Notes under the pieces: model-generated
What the model saw: only the letters and a program-made list of their open reading frames with translations
What the model was told of the DNA's origin: nothing
Databases searched by the model: none
Shown here: in pieces, positions 6,112 through 12,507 of the stretch
Position numbering within the stretch: the stretch's first letter is position 1
Layout of the letters: every line of letters starts with the position of its first letter
Made by a program: the position numbers and the translations under genes
Source: a virus
DNA: 28,628 bases
Strand: one strand, 5' to 3'
IMG/VR virus record: IMGVR_UViG_3300042923_000265
Coordinates: 1 to 28,628 of that record

Positions 6112-6507
6112 ATGAATAAATTTATCGGGGTTGGAAGATTAACAAAAGATGTAGAAATAAGATACTCTCAAACAGGCACAGCAGTTGCGAATTTTAATGT
6201 AGCAATATCAAGTGGATATGGAGAGCATAAACAAACTGATTTTATCCCGGTGGTAGCATTTCAAAAGCTTGCTGAGATTGTTGGCAATAATTTACTAAAA
6301 GGCAGCCAAATATTAGTAGAAGGTCGCATACAAGTTCGTAATTACGAAACACAAGACGGTCAAAAACGTTATGTGACAGAGGTAATCGCACAGAATATTG
6401 AGTTTATGAGTAGTAAGCAGAAATCAAGTGATGGACAAGCAGATAACGGTGCAAATTCGTTCGGCAAAGAAGTAGAAGTATTCCCAGATGAAGAAATCCA
6501 GTTTTAA
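6112..6507 (+). CDS. ssb: Single-stranded DNA-binding protein
   Basis: 131 residues. The OB-fold covers roughly 1-105 (MNKFIGVGRLTKDVEIRYS, FNVAISSG, FIPVVAFQKLAEIVGNNLLK, GSQILVEGRIQVRNYE). A short Ser/Gly/Asp-rich linker follows, then the acidic tip DEEIQF, which in SSB recruits repair and replication partners. It protects ssDNA during phage replication. It starts immediately after the HNH stop, with AAGGTGG inside the HNH 3' end, so it is probably co-transcribed with the endonuclease and could come under RHH control unless another promoter reads through. It differs from the remnant at 5143 in nearly half of the shared residues. Confidence 0.95.
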   Translation: MNKFIGVGRLTKDVEIRYSQTGTAVANFNVAISSGYGEHKQTDFIPVVAFQKLAEIVGNNLLKGSQILVEGRIQVRNYETQDGQKRYVTEVIAQNIEFMSSKQKSSDGQADNGANSFGKEVEVFPDEEIQF

Positions 6508-6520
6508 GGAGTGATTGACT

Positions 6521-6775
6521 ATGATTAAAACAGAAGAAGAATACTGGAATGAACGATATAATCAAGAAGAATTTCAAACGAAAATTTATTATCAAGATAT
6601 TGGTTATCAAGCAACACGACCTAGTACAATTTACAAACCAAATTTAACAATTGACGGCAATGAGTGGTGTGCATTGTACGGTGATAACTTACAAGAAGGT
6701 GTAGCAGGGTTTGGTAAATCACCAAGTAAGGCATATGAAGACTTTGATAAGAATTGGGAAGAAGAATTGAAATAA
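6521..6775 (+). CDS. Conserved small phage protein
   Basis: 84 residues from ATG 6521, preceded by AAGGAGTGA. The segment NEWCALYGDNLQEGVAGFGK, then SPSKAYEDFDKNW is a recurring phage motif (ALYGxxLQxGVAGFGxxPxxALxxFxxxW) found in small proteins beside recombination genes. Its function is not known to me. It lies between ssb and rusA. Confidence 0.7.
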   Translation: MIKTEEEYWNERYNQEEFQTKIYYQDIGYQATRPSTIYKPNLTIDGNEWCALYGDNLQEGVAGFGKSPSKAYEDFDKNWEEELK

Positions 6776-6784
6776 AAATAAAAC

Positions 6785-6804
6785 GTAGGGAGTAAAATCC
6801 CTGC
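6785..6804 (+). other. Small leader hairpin before rusA
   Basis: GTAGGGA-GTAAAA-TCCCTGC, a 7-bp stem with one G-T pair ending 14 bases before the rusA ATG and just upstream of its AAAGGTGGGAG. There is no T-run, so it is not a terminator. It may stabilise the mRNA or tune translation. Confidence 0.4.
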
Positions 6805-6818
6805 AAAGGTGGGAGAAA

Positions 6819-7232
6819 ATGATTAACTTTACTATATATGGTGAACCAACAGCGCAAGGCAGACCTAGAGCAACTTCGCGTGGCGGATTTATAAAATTAT
6901 ATGATCCAGAAAAAAGCAGATCGTATAAAGAATTAGTTTATAGCGAAGCTGTACAAGTTAAACCGGATGAATTACTGCAATGCGAATTAGTAGCAGTTAT
7001 AAACGCATATTTCAGCATACCAAAAAGCAAAAGTAAAAAATGGAAAGAACAAGCAAGAGCAGAGATAATCAAGCCAACTAAAAAGCCTGATGCAGATAAT
7101 GTTGCAAAGCTAATTTTAGATGGATGCAATGGCATTTTATACAAAGATGATAGCCAAATTGTTACCCTGATAGTTCATAAAAAATACTCTGATAATCCAA
7201 GAGTAGAAGTTAAAATTGCAAAGGCGGTGTAA
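6819..7232 (+). CDS. rusA: RusA-family Holliday junction resolvase
   Basis: 137 residues. N-terminus INFTIYGEPTAQGRPRAT matches the RusA family start (FxIxGxPxxKxRPR). The catalytic acidic block is KPDADNVAKLILDGCNGILY followed by KDDSQIV, supplying the conserved aspartates that bind Mg2+ in RusA. The enzyme resolves four-way DNA junctions as a dimer during phage recombination and may trim branched replication products before packaging. Usual family length is 120-140 residues. It lies in the ssb recombination block. Confidence 0.92.
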   Translation: MINFTIYGEPTAQGRPRATSRGGFIKLYDPEKSRSYKELVYSEAVQVKPDELLQCELVAVINAYFSIPKSKSKKWKEQARAEIIKPTKKPDADNVAKLILDGCNGILYKDDSQIVTLIVHKKYSDNPRVEVKIAKAV

Positions 7233-7235
7233 ATA

Positions 7236-7418
7236 ATGGAAGTAGTAGAAAAACAAATAATAGAAAAACAAATAGTTTTAGATAAAGAAGATCAAAAAGT
7301 ATTATTAGATGTTTTTGAAAATGTTGACTGGAGAAGATTAGGTACTAAACAAACTTGCTTTGTTAACGGTTTAATTCTTGCAATTAATAGCAGTGACGAT
7401 TATGCGAAAAATAATTAA
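7236..7418 (+). CDS. Small hypothetical protein
   Basis: 60 residues, starting three bases after rusA and preceded by AAGGCGGTG. It begins with a near repeat (VEKQIIEKQIVLDKEDQKVL) and continues DVFENVDWRRLGTKQTCFVN. No family recognised. Spacing suggests co-translation with rusA. Confidence 0.55.
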   Translation: MEVVEKQIIEKQIVLDKEDQKVLLDVFENVDWRRLGTKQTCFVNGLILAINSSDDYAKNN

Positions 7419-7436
7419 AATAACGGAGGAATAAAC

Positions 7437-8162
7437 ATGAATACTAAACTACTAGAACAATTTAAAAAAGGTGAGGTAATATTATATACACCAACGTTTG
7501 AAGATTTTAAGGCGTTAATGGAATGGTGTGATACACAAAATATCAAATGGTGTGATGGAGACAAGGCAACGCATAATATGTCGATACTGTTTGAAGCAAA
7601 TAAAAATAATACGCAAGGTATAAAAAACAATATAGACGAAATAGTTTTTATTTCATCAAGTTGTATTAAATTTAACAAAGTTACTTTTTTAGCAAAAGAC
7701 TTAGAACCAGACAAACAAACATTCACAAAAGATGATTTAAAAAGCGGAATGGTTGTTGAATATAAAGATGGTGACAGAAGATTAATTGCTGGAGACTTAG
7801 TTATAGGAGAAATTACATATGCATTGCTAAGTGATGGCTATAACGATGATTTAACTAGCAAACATGCTGATTACCTCAACATAATAAAAGTATATAATCC
7901 GCAACCGGGTTCATTAAAAGAAGTTCTTTATACGAAAGATAATTTAATTTGGGAACGTGAGAAAGAATTTGACTGGTCAAAGGTTGAAATTGATACGAAG
8001 ATATTAGTTAGTGAAGATAATAAAAAATGGGAAAAAAGACATTACCATTGTTTTAGTGACGGAATAGTATATTCTTACGAAGCAGGGAGAAGTAGTTACA
8101 CGACAGAAGGTATTAGCAATGGATGGAAATACGCCAAATTATACAAAAAAAGACAATCCTAG
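7437..8162 (+). CDS. Conserved phage hypothetical protein, multi-domain
   Basis: 241 residues with GGAGGA upstream. The N-terminal part (about 1-100) contains FEDFKALMEWCDTQNIKWCD. The central part has DLKSGMVVEYKDGDRRLIAG, a beta-rich module common in phage proteins. The C-terminal part has FDWSKVEIDTKILVSEDNKK and ends GWKYAKLYKK, another recurring phage module. It looks like a mosaic of small beta modules. No catalytic motif is visible. Confidence 0.65.
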   Translation: MNTKLLEQFKKGEVILYTPTFEDFKALMEWCDTQNIKWCDGDKATHNMSILFEANKNNTQGIKNNIDEIVFISSSCIKFNKVTFLAKDLEPDKQTFTKDDLKSGMVVEYKDGDRRLIAGDLVIGEITYALLSDGYNDDLTSKHADYLNIIKVYNPQPGSLKEVLYTKDNLIWEREKEFDWSKVEIDTKILVSEDNKKWEKRHYHCFSDGIVYSYEAGRSSYTTEGISNGWKYAKLYKKRQS

Positions 8163-8221
8163 TATACGGAAAATAAATTAACCTTATGCAAAGATAAATT
8201 TAATTATTGAGGTGAATTAAT

Positions 8222-8353
8222 TTGGTATTTATGCTTATTAGTGTTGTGGCAATAATAACAGGTTTAGCGTGTGGAATGATGATAAAAACAATGAAGTTGC
8301 TTGATGAAATTAAAGAAAGATTAGGTTGCCATAAATGCGAATTTAAGGGGTGA
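8222..8353 (+). CDS. Tiny single-pass membrane protein
   Basis: 43 residues from TTG 8222, with GAGGTGA six bases upstream. Hydrophobic N-terminus (MLISVVAIITGLACGMMI), then a basic/acidic helix KTMKLLDEIKERL and a CHKC pair near the end. Probably membrane anchored; function unknown. Confidence 0.55.
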   Translation: MVFMLISVVAIITGLACGMMIKTMKLLDEIKERLGCHKCEFKG

Positions 8354-8357
8354 TTAA

Positions 8358-8810
8358 ATGGCGATAAAAAAAGAAATCAAAGCGTATGTTGAGTGCGAAT
8401 TGCGAGATTATTTGCAAACAATACGTGATCTAGGCGAGGAGCGGCAACAGATTATTGAAAATTCGCCAATGTTTGACGATAGCGGCATTAGAGGTACAGA
8501 CATTAGTAGGACGTGCGAAAAAAAAGCCTTACAACTTATCACTAGTAAACGGCTTAAACAGATAGAGAGGACAATAGCCGCTATACAATCGGTACTTAAC
8601 GAACTGACACAAGAACAATACAAGCTAGTAGAATTAAAGTACTGGACTAAGCCACAAATTAGAACTGATGAAGGAATAGCAAAAGAGCTAAATATAGATA
8701 AAAGAACAATGTACAGATGGATAAATGTAATAGTTTTAGCTGTCAGCATTGAACTAGGATTAGTTGATCGGCTAGATTGTCAAAAACATGTCACTTTTAG
8801 GGGTGCGTAA
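8358..8810 (+). CDS. RinA-like phage late transcription regulator (1 of 2)
   Basis: 150 residues. The N-terminal helix KAYVECELRDYLQTIRDLGE is followed by ITSKRLKQIERTIAAIQSVL and LTQEQYKLVELKYW. The C-terminal helix-turn-helix reads TDEGIAKELNIDKRTMYRWI. This order (long helices, LxxEQYxLVELKYW, then a sigma-4-like HTH) is that of RinA/ArpU-type activators that turn on phage late genes. It ends the recombination block and directly precedes the structured non-coding stretch. A second, different member of this broad class lies at 14108. Confidence 0.8.
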   Translation: MAIKKEIKAYVECELRDYLQTIRDLGEERQQIIENSPMFDDSGIRGTDISRTCEKKALQLITSKRLKQIERTIAAIQSVLNELTQEQYKLVELKYWTKPQIRTDEGIAKELNIDKRTMYRWINVIVLAVSIELGLVDRLDCQKHVTFRGA

Positions 8811-9070
8811 GGTGATAAAATGATAGTGTGAAGAGTTGTAGAAATACACTTTTAATACATTTGGACATGCCAAACAGAGTCGAAACTCATCAAAATCGGA
8901 TTTGGGCATGATGGCGTTTTGCGAGTGTGGGGCAAACGCACAAAGAGAGACTTAGTAATAAGGTGGCTCAATTGAGAGACTGGTTTGCGGGTGGCTCGAA
9001 ATTAGCTGACGAGTAAGGCTACTTGTTGCGTGTCACAAGTAAAAGTAGACACGCCCTAAATAAAAAATAA
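8811..9070 (+). ncRNA. Candidate structured non-coding RNA region with H-type pseudoknot
   Basis: About 260 bases without a convincing gene, visibly richer in G+C than the neighbours. Inverted repeats: CATGCC/GGCATG (8867-8872/8905-8910), GCGTTTTGC/GCAAACGC around 8914-8939, CTCAATTGAG (8967-8976), CTCG/CGAG (8995-8998/9010-9013). At 9020-9054 stem 1 TACTTGT/ACAAGTA and stem 2 GCGTGTC/GACACGC interlock with loops of 1, 0 and 6 bases, a classical H-type pseudoknot with an A-rich third loop. Promoter and ends are not defined. One frame reads as a short ORF broken by TGA. Confidence 0.5.
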
Positions 9071-9073
9071 TAT

Positions 9074-9167
9074 GCAAGTGGCTGCACTGTGGGAAGTGCC
9101 AGAAACAAATTCCGGGTTGATTTATCTGGTGGAAACAGAAAACTTTGGTTCGATTCCAACCACTTGC
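9074..9167 (+). ncRNA. 94-nt tRNA-like RNA
   Basis: Closed by a perfect 8-bp acceptor-like stem GCAAGTGG/CCACTTGC. It has a D-like arm GCAC-TGTGGGAA-GTGC with GG in the loop and a T-like arm TTGG-TTCGATT-CCAA with the canonical TTCGA loop. The central arm (CCAGA...TCTGG extending inward) is much longer than a tRNA anticodon arm. In the alternative short fold the loop CCGGGTT lacks the U33 of real tRNAs. No CCA is encoded. It is tRNA-like, but I do not see a usable anticodon, so it may be a degenerate phage tRNA, a tRNA mimic, or part of a larger RNA with the upstream region. Confidence 0.6.
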
Positions 9168-9187
9168 TTTAATAAATAATTGTGAAG

Positions 9188-9300
9188 GTGATTAATATAG
9201 ATAACTTTTTAATGTTAATAGTTTCTCTTTGTTGGAAAAACGTTGGAAGGATTTGCGGTTATTGCCGGAATTATATTAGCAATTAAGTTTTTAGGTTAAT
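9188..9300 (+). pseudogene. Possible broken small membrane-protein gene
   Basis: GAAGGTGAT at 9184-9192 precedes a frame reading NIDNFLMLIVSLCWK. After a run of five A residues a second frame reads TLEGFAVIAGIILAIKFLG and a stop. Joined, they make one plausible single-pass membrane peptide, so a one-base slip may have broken the gene. The expected start codon is ATA (9197). Weak call; the remaining bases to 9364 hold only the leader of the next gene. Confidence 0.3.
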
Positions 9301-9313
9301 TTTGCAGGTAAAT

Positions 9314-9356
9314 ATCTCCTTTTGACGAATAGAGTAGGAAAATAGAAAAAGGAGAT
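9314..9356 (+). promoter_or_regulatory. Inverted repeat that buries the Shine-Dalgarno of the next gene
   Basis: ATCTCCTTTT (9314-9323) is perfectly complementary to AAAAGGAGAT (9347-9356) across a 23-base loop. The right arm contains AAAAGGAG, the ribosome-binding site of the gene at 9365. In RNA this hairpin would block translation unless opened. Confidence 0.6.
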
Positions 9357-9364
9357 TAGATGAA

Positions 9365-9661
9365 ATGTATTTAGAAGATGGAAAGTTTTTTAGAATTTTT
9401 ACAGTAGAAATTACTCCAAAAGGAACTGGATTTAGTGAATTTGTTGATGAAGTTTTATATAAGCAGATAGAAGACTATTTGTTTCATTTTAACGTAGGAA
9501 CTAAATTTAAGTTTGAAAAAATTATTAGTGATAACTTTAAGTTTGATATTTTTATTGCACATAATAGTAAGCCTGTTAAGTTTTCAAAAGTCCAAGAAAA
9601 AATAAATCAATTTGTTTTCGAGAATCCTAAACTTGAAAGTGTAACCGTTAGTATAAATTAA
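9365..9661 (+). CDS. Hypothetical protein with occluded ribosome-binding site
   Basis: 98 residues, MYLEDGKFFRIFTVEITPKG onward, rich in Phe/Lys/Glu, with alternating strand-like segments and no signal peptide or membrane helix. No family recognised. AAGGAG lies 10 bases upstream but is inside a 10-bp inverted repeat, suggesting translational control. The gene is followed by a strong terminator at 9677, so it may be a separately regulated transcript end. Confidence 0.6.
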   Translation: MYLEDGKFFRIFTVEITPKGTGFSEFVDEVLYKQIEDYLFHFNVGTKFKFEKIISDNFKFDIFIAHNSKPVKFSKVQEKINQFVFENPKLESVTVSIN

Positions 9662-9676
9662 TAATTGATTATTTTA

Positions 9677-9699
9677 AGCATCCTTCGGGGTGCTTTTTT
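9677..9699 (+). terminator. Rho-independent terminator
   Basis: AGCATCC-TTCG-GGGTGCT with a UUCG-type tetraloop (one T-G pair), followed by a run of T. Confidence 0.85.
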
Positions 9700-9729
9700 A
9701 ATGCCTAAAAATAAGAAAGGAGCTAAATA

Positions 9730-9888
9730 ATGCAACATAGACAGTGTAACGAATGTTTTCACTACGATCAAAAAGATGATAGATGTAAAAGCCAATCACC
9801 ATGCCTGAAATGCTCTGGGTTTGATCCAATTAATGTGTGCTATAGTGAGTTTAGCAAGCGCAAAAAAGAAATAACAGGGAAGGTTTAG
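9730..9888 (+). CDS. Small zinc-binding-type protein
   Basis: 52 residues after AAAGGAG. It contains QCNECFHYDQ, RCKSQSPCLKC and VCYSEF: seven cysteines, with CxxC spacing twice, consistent with a small zinc ribbon. The C-terminus is basic (SKRKKEITGK). Function unknown. It is too short for many gene callers, but the Shine-Dalgarno and cysteine spacing support it. Confidence 0.6.
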   Translation: MQHRQCNECFHYDQKDDRCKSQSPCLKCSGFDPINVCYSEFSKRKKEITGKV

Positions 9889-9969
9889 GATGAGTATACA
9901 ACATCACTTATCTAACCTGCTTTAATTTAATCTCATCACTTTATTTAATTATATAGTTAAAAACATTGC

Positions 9970-9999
9970 TTTATGATTAAAATTATAGTATTATATAAT
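9970..9999 (+). promoter_or_regulatory. Promoter of the HTH gene at 10014
   Basis: -10 TATAAT (9994-9999) with a -35-like TTTATG/TTATGA 17-18 bases upstream, and GAGGTGG 4 bases downstream. It lies in a 125-base gap that otherwise holds no gene. Confidence 0.6.
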
Positions 10000-10013
10000 C
10001 AAGAGGTGGTTAT

Positions 10014-10232
10014 ATGGCGATAAATATCGTTAAGGCAAAAATAATAGAGTCTGGTAAAACGATGTCGCAAGTGGTCAATGAGTTAAACGAAAAAACTAAG
10101 TTTGGTAGCGTTCAAAATCTTAGCCAAAAATTAAGTAGAGGTACATTGAAATATACCGAAGCTGAACAAATTGCAGATGCATGCAATTATGAGATCGTTT
10201 GGTTAAAGAAAAGCAGGGAGGATGGGAAGTAA
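10014..10232 (+). CDS. Small helix-turn-helix (XRE/Cro-like) regulator
   Basis: 72 residues: AKIIESGKTMSQVVNELNEK, then SVQNLSQKLSRGTLKYTEAE and IADACNYEIVWLKK. The spacing of helices 2 and 3 (MSQVVNELN...SVQNLSQKLSRGTLKYTEAEQIA) matches XRE/lambda-repressor-like HTH proteins used by phages. It has its own promoter and GAGGTGG. It may control the accessory block that starts here. Its stop overlaps the first base of the next ATG (TAATG). Confidence 0.7.
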   Translation: MAINIVKAKIIESGKTMSQVVNELNEKTKFGSVQNLSQKLSRGTLKYTEAEQIADACNYEIVWLKKSREDGK

Positions 10233-10882
10233 TGGACGATATAATAAAAGAAAAACAAAAACATGAAAGCTATGGTATGTTACAGTTTAGTCGTGTACAG
10301 GGTGGCGATACAGCATTATTTGGTAGCAGTATAATGCATAACAATACTATTAGATTAAGATTATGTGAAGGTTCTGTTTCGAGAGGATTAAACACCGATT
10401 GGTATAGTGCAGGTAAAGAGTATTTTGAAGTAGAAATGTCACAAACACAATTTGCAGAATGTATTTCATCGATGAATTGTGGCTCTGGTGTTCCTGTGAC
10501 AATTCGTAGAATCAATGGTAAACGTACAGAAAATTGCCCATTTGAAAATAAACGAATGATTTTTGAAAAAGAGTTTGAAGCTAAAATGCAAGCTTTAGCT
10601 AAGAGATTAACTGCAACGGTCGAAGATGTAAACAAACGTTTATCTGATAAAAAGCCGTTAACAATTAAGGAACGTGAAGGAATCCAAAATAGAATTAGCA
10701 ACTTTTGTACTGAAATATATTCAAATATTCCATTCGTTAATTCACAATTCAATGAACAGATGGACAAAACAGTAAATGAAGCTAAAGGCGAAATCGATGC
10801 TTTTGTGCTCAATAAAGTTACATCGCTTGGCTTGGAAAAACTAGAAGAATTAAAACAGTTAGGCGGTGGTAAAATTGACTAA
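10232..10882 (+). CDS. Conserved phage hypothetical protein (FSR-QGG-FGSS family)
   Basis: 216 residues from ATG 10232; earlier in-frame codons lack a good site, whereas GGGAGGATGGGA lies just upstream. YGMLQFSRVQGGDTALFGSS, then NNTIRLRLCEGSV, YFEVEMSQTQFAECISSMN and GVPVTIRRI match a protein often seen in tailed phages but without an assigned function. The C-terminal half is helical and probably coiled coil. The conserved N-terminal module is followed by a variable tail, as in relatives. Confidence 0.7.
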   Translation: MDDIIKEKQKHESYGMLQFSRVQGGDTALFGSSIMHNNTIRLRLCEGSVSRGLNTDWYSAGKEYFEVEMSQTQFAECISSMNCGSGVPVTIRRINGKRTENCPFENKRMIFEKEFEAKMQALAKRLTATVEDVNKRLSDKKPLTIKEREGIQNRISNFCTEIYSNIPFVNSQFNEQMDKTVNEAKGEIDAFVLNKVTSLGLEKLEELKQLGGGKID

Positions 10883-11189
10883 AAATGAAATTATGAATAT
10901 GCCAGCAGGGCGTGAACTTGACAGGGTGATTGCAGAAACGGGGTTTGGATATGAAGTGCAAGATTGTAGTAATGATATATTAAACTACAGCACAGATATG
11001 AATGACGCAATGGAACTAGCTAGATATTTCATAAGACAAGGTAAGTTCGTGTTAAATTACCTCAAAAACGAATCTAAGGGTATTGGGTGGCACTGCAATA
11101 TAAACGATCATCATGTGCATGGATGCAAAACACCGACATTGGCGATTTGCCGAGCTGCTTTATTGGCTACGATTGGGAGTGTTGATTGA
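10875..11189 (+). CDS. Phage ABA sandwich domain protein
   Basis: 104 residues. TTG at 10875 is chosen because GGCGGTGG sits just before it. EIMNMPAGRELDRVIAETGF, YSTDMNDAMELARYF and the end TLAICRAALLATIG match the small phage ABA-sandwich family (MxAGRELDxLVAE...YSTDxxAAW...AICRAALLA). The function is unknown, but it commonly neighbours DUF551 proteins, as here. The start overlaps the end of the previous gene. Confidence 0.8.
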   Translation: MTKNEIMNMPAGRELDRVIAETGFGYEVQDCSNDILNYSTDMNDAMELARYFIRQGKFVLNYLKNESKGIGWHCNINDHHVHGCKTPTLAICRAALLATIGSVD

Positions 11190-11416
11190 TGGAGTGGATA
11201 AAGTGTAGTGATAGGTTACCACAACATGAAGAAATAGTTGATATTTATGTTAAGCCGAGATTGGGCTATAGTTACAGAGCGATTGATTGTATGTATTGTG
11301 ATTATGAAGAGGATAAAGGGAATAGCAAGCATTTTTATGATGAAGAACATGATAATATTTACACACTTAAAAAGGCGACACACTGGATGCCAACCCCAAA
11401 ACCACCAACAGAATAA
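11189..11416 (+). CDS. DUF551 domain protein
   Basis: 75 residues. WIKCSDRLPQHEEIVDIYV and the end ATHWMPTPKPP are the start and end signatures of DUF551 (WIxxxxRLPxxxxxV...THWMPLPxPP), a small family of phage and prophage proteins of unknown role. The start ATG overlaps the TGA of the ABA-sandwich gene. A terminator follows at 11426. Confidence 0.85.
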   Translation: MEWIKCSDRLPQHEEIVDIYVKPRLGYSYRAIDCMYCDYEEDKGNSKHFYDEEHDNIYTLKKATHWMPTPKPPTE

Positions 11417-11425
11417 TTAAAACTA

Positions 11426-11450
11426 AGTCACCTTAATGGTGGCTTTTTTT
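11426..11450 (+). terminator. Rho-independent terminator
   Basis: AGTCACC-TTAAT-GGTGGCT followed by a run of T. It ends the transcript of the HTH to DUF551 group. Confidence 0.85.
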
Positions 11451-11470
11451 ATTTAAGAGAAGGTGTTAAC

Positions 11471-11680
11471 ATGCGAATTGGCACTAAGAAGTTTGCACTT
11501 AATATAGATTTACGCAATAAGCCAACAAAATGGCATAATGGCAAATATACAGTAATGATATGGTTAGATAGAGAAAATTGTATGCAGTGGTGGATGTTTA
11601 TACCGAGCGGTAAGCCTCATATGGGGTGGGTGAGGTTTATTAGGCGAGAGTTGGTTAATTTTAGATTGTTGTTTAGATGA
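11471..11680 (+). CDS. Small basic hypothetical protein
   Basis: 69 residues, strongly basic and Trp-rich (MRIGTKKFALNIDLRNKPTK, MQWWMFIPSGKPHMGWVRFI). It has GAGAAGG upstream. No family recognised. Its 3' end faces the minus-strand operon, and the terminator of that operon starts just beyond its stop. Confidence 0.55.
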   Translation: MRIGTKKFALNIDLRNKPTKWHNGKYTVMIWLDRENCMQWWMFIPSGKPHMGWVRFIRRELVNFRLLFR

Positions 11681-11706
11681 AAAAAAGAGCTACTTTGCGG
11701 TAGCCC
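11680..11706 (-). terminator. Terminator of the minus-strand operon
   Basis: On the minus strand GGGCTAC-CGCAAA-GTAGCTC followed by seven T residues. It overlaps the last codons of the 161-residue gene. Confidence 0.8.
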
Positions 11707-12175
11707 TTAAGTGTTGGATGTATTCTTTGATTTTTATGTTTTCTTCGGGAGTAACATAATAATTGTGTTTACTTCTGCCTGTAGGTTTATACCCTGAACC
11801 TTCGCGATAGCCACCGGCTGTTGATTTAATTTTTCCACCATAACATTTTAAAATATAATCTGTGTATTCAGGTGTTTCGGAAAATTCCTCTGCTCTGGAA
11901 ATATATGCGCTATAGTTATTTAGTCCGTCGAGCTCATCGGCTGTTATCACTTCATCTTTAAGCATTTGTTTAAACAGTTCTGCTTGCTTACAAACATTTT
12001 TAATTGTAGATTTTAAAAAACAAGATTCTACACTCATTGATTCGCCGAAAGAAACGTTTTTCCTAAATAAAATTTCATTCACAATTAAGCTAGTATTGTT
12101 AAATTTGTTGTCATAATAAATTTCAACATCTAATCCCTGACTCTTTAAATCTTCAATTAGTTTTTCGGTATTCAT
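11690..12175 (-). CDS. Accessory protein of minus-strand operon (unknown, C-terminal phage motif)
   Basis: 161 residues on the minus strand. N-terminus MNTEKLIEDLKSQGLDVEIY; middle KNVCKQAELFKQMLKDEVIT. The end GGYREGSGYKPTGRSKHNYY followed by VTPEENIKIKEYI resembles a basic, possibly DNA-binding, tail found in several phage proteins. It is the second gene of a two-gene operon, 14 bases after the first, with AAGGAG upstream. The opposite orientation and dedicated promoter and terminator suggest a moron, a gene expressed from a prophage for host or superinfection effects. Function not recognised. Confidence 0.65.
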   Translation of the reverse strand: MNTEKLIEDLKSQGLDVEIYYDNKFNNTSLIVNEILFRKNVSFGESMSVESCFLKSTIKNVCKQAELFKQMLKDEVITADELDGLNNYSAYISRAEEFSETPEYTDYILKCYGGKIKSTAGGYREGSGYKPTGRSKHNYYVTPEENIKIKEYIQHLRATAK

Positions 12176-12189
12176 TCAAATCAACTCCT

Positions 12190-12507
12190 TTATTTATTAT
12201 ATATTTCGTATTTATCCCAAATTTCATCAGCAACATCTTCGCCATTTTCTAATTCGAATTTATCTGTTAGTTTATAAAAATTTCTTGTGTTTATAAAATA
12301 ATCTTCTTTAATTTTAGGATCATCTTTTAATAATTGTTTAGCAAACATTTCAATATAAGCACTATCTTTTTTGTATGGAACCACTAAGCCGAATTTACCA
12401 TCAATTATTTTGGCACAAATTTCGTTAATTTTACTTTCTACACTTTTATCAAAATCACCAAAAAATAATTCTTTAAGTTCCGCTGCGTCCGTCCAAATTT
12501 CCGACAT
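12190..12507 (-). CDS. Accessory acidic protein of minus-strand operon (unknown)
   Basis: 105 residues on the minus strand from ATG 12507, with GGCAGG nine bases upstream; an in-frame TTG at 12516 is possible. It is acidic throughout (TDAAELKELFFGDFDKSVES, FELENGEDVADEIWDKYEIY). A small acidic protein paired with a larger basic-tailed protein could be toxin-antitoxin, anti-defence or exclusion genes. There is no motif to choose among these. It is transcribed from its own promoter at 12557-12585. Confidence 0.65.
   Translation of the reverse strand: MSEIWTDAAELKELFFGDFDKSVESKINEICAKIIDGKFGLVVPYKKDSAYIEMFAKQLLKDDPKIKEDYFINTRNFYKLTDKFELENGEDVADEIWDKYEIYNK

Noticed and set aside
9007-9014. CTGACGAG, resembling the hammerhead ribozyme core CUGANGA
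   Set aside because: No GAAA with matching stems II and III could be placed around it in any permutation I tried.
8828-9016. A frame running from GTG 8828 to TAA 9014 with one in-frame TGA at 8909, followed by a hairpin: possible selenoprotein or recoded gene
   Set aside because: The tRNA-like RNA downstream has an 8-bp acceptor but no TCA anticodon, there is no ribosome-binding site at a usable distance, and inverted repeats explain the sequence better. A decayed gene remains possible.
8811-9070. Group I intron
   Set aside because: Too short, and no recognisable P7 or catalytic core pairing. The neighbouring sequences are not halves of one gene.
9074-9167. Ordinary tRNA gene (for example proline with anticodon GGG, or selenocysteine)
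   Set aside because: The central arm is too long, the linker after the D-like arm is seven bases, position 33 would be C, and no TCA occurs. Kept only as tRNA-like.
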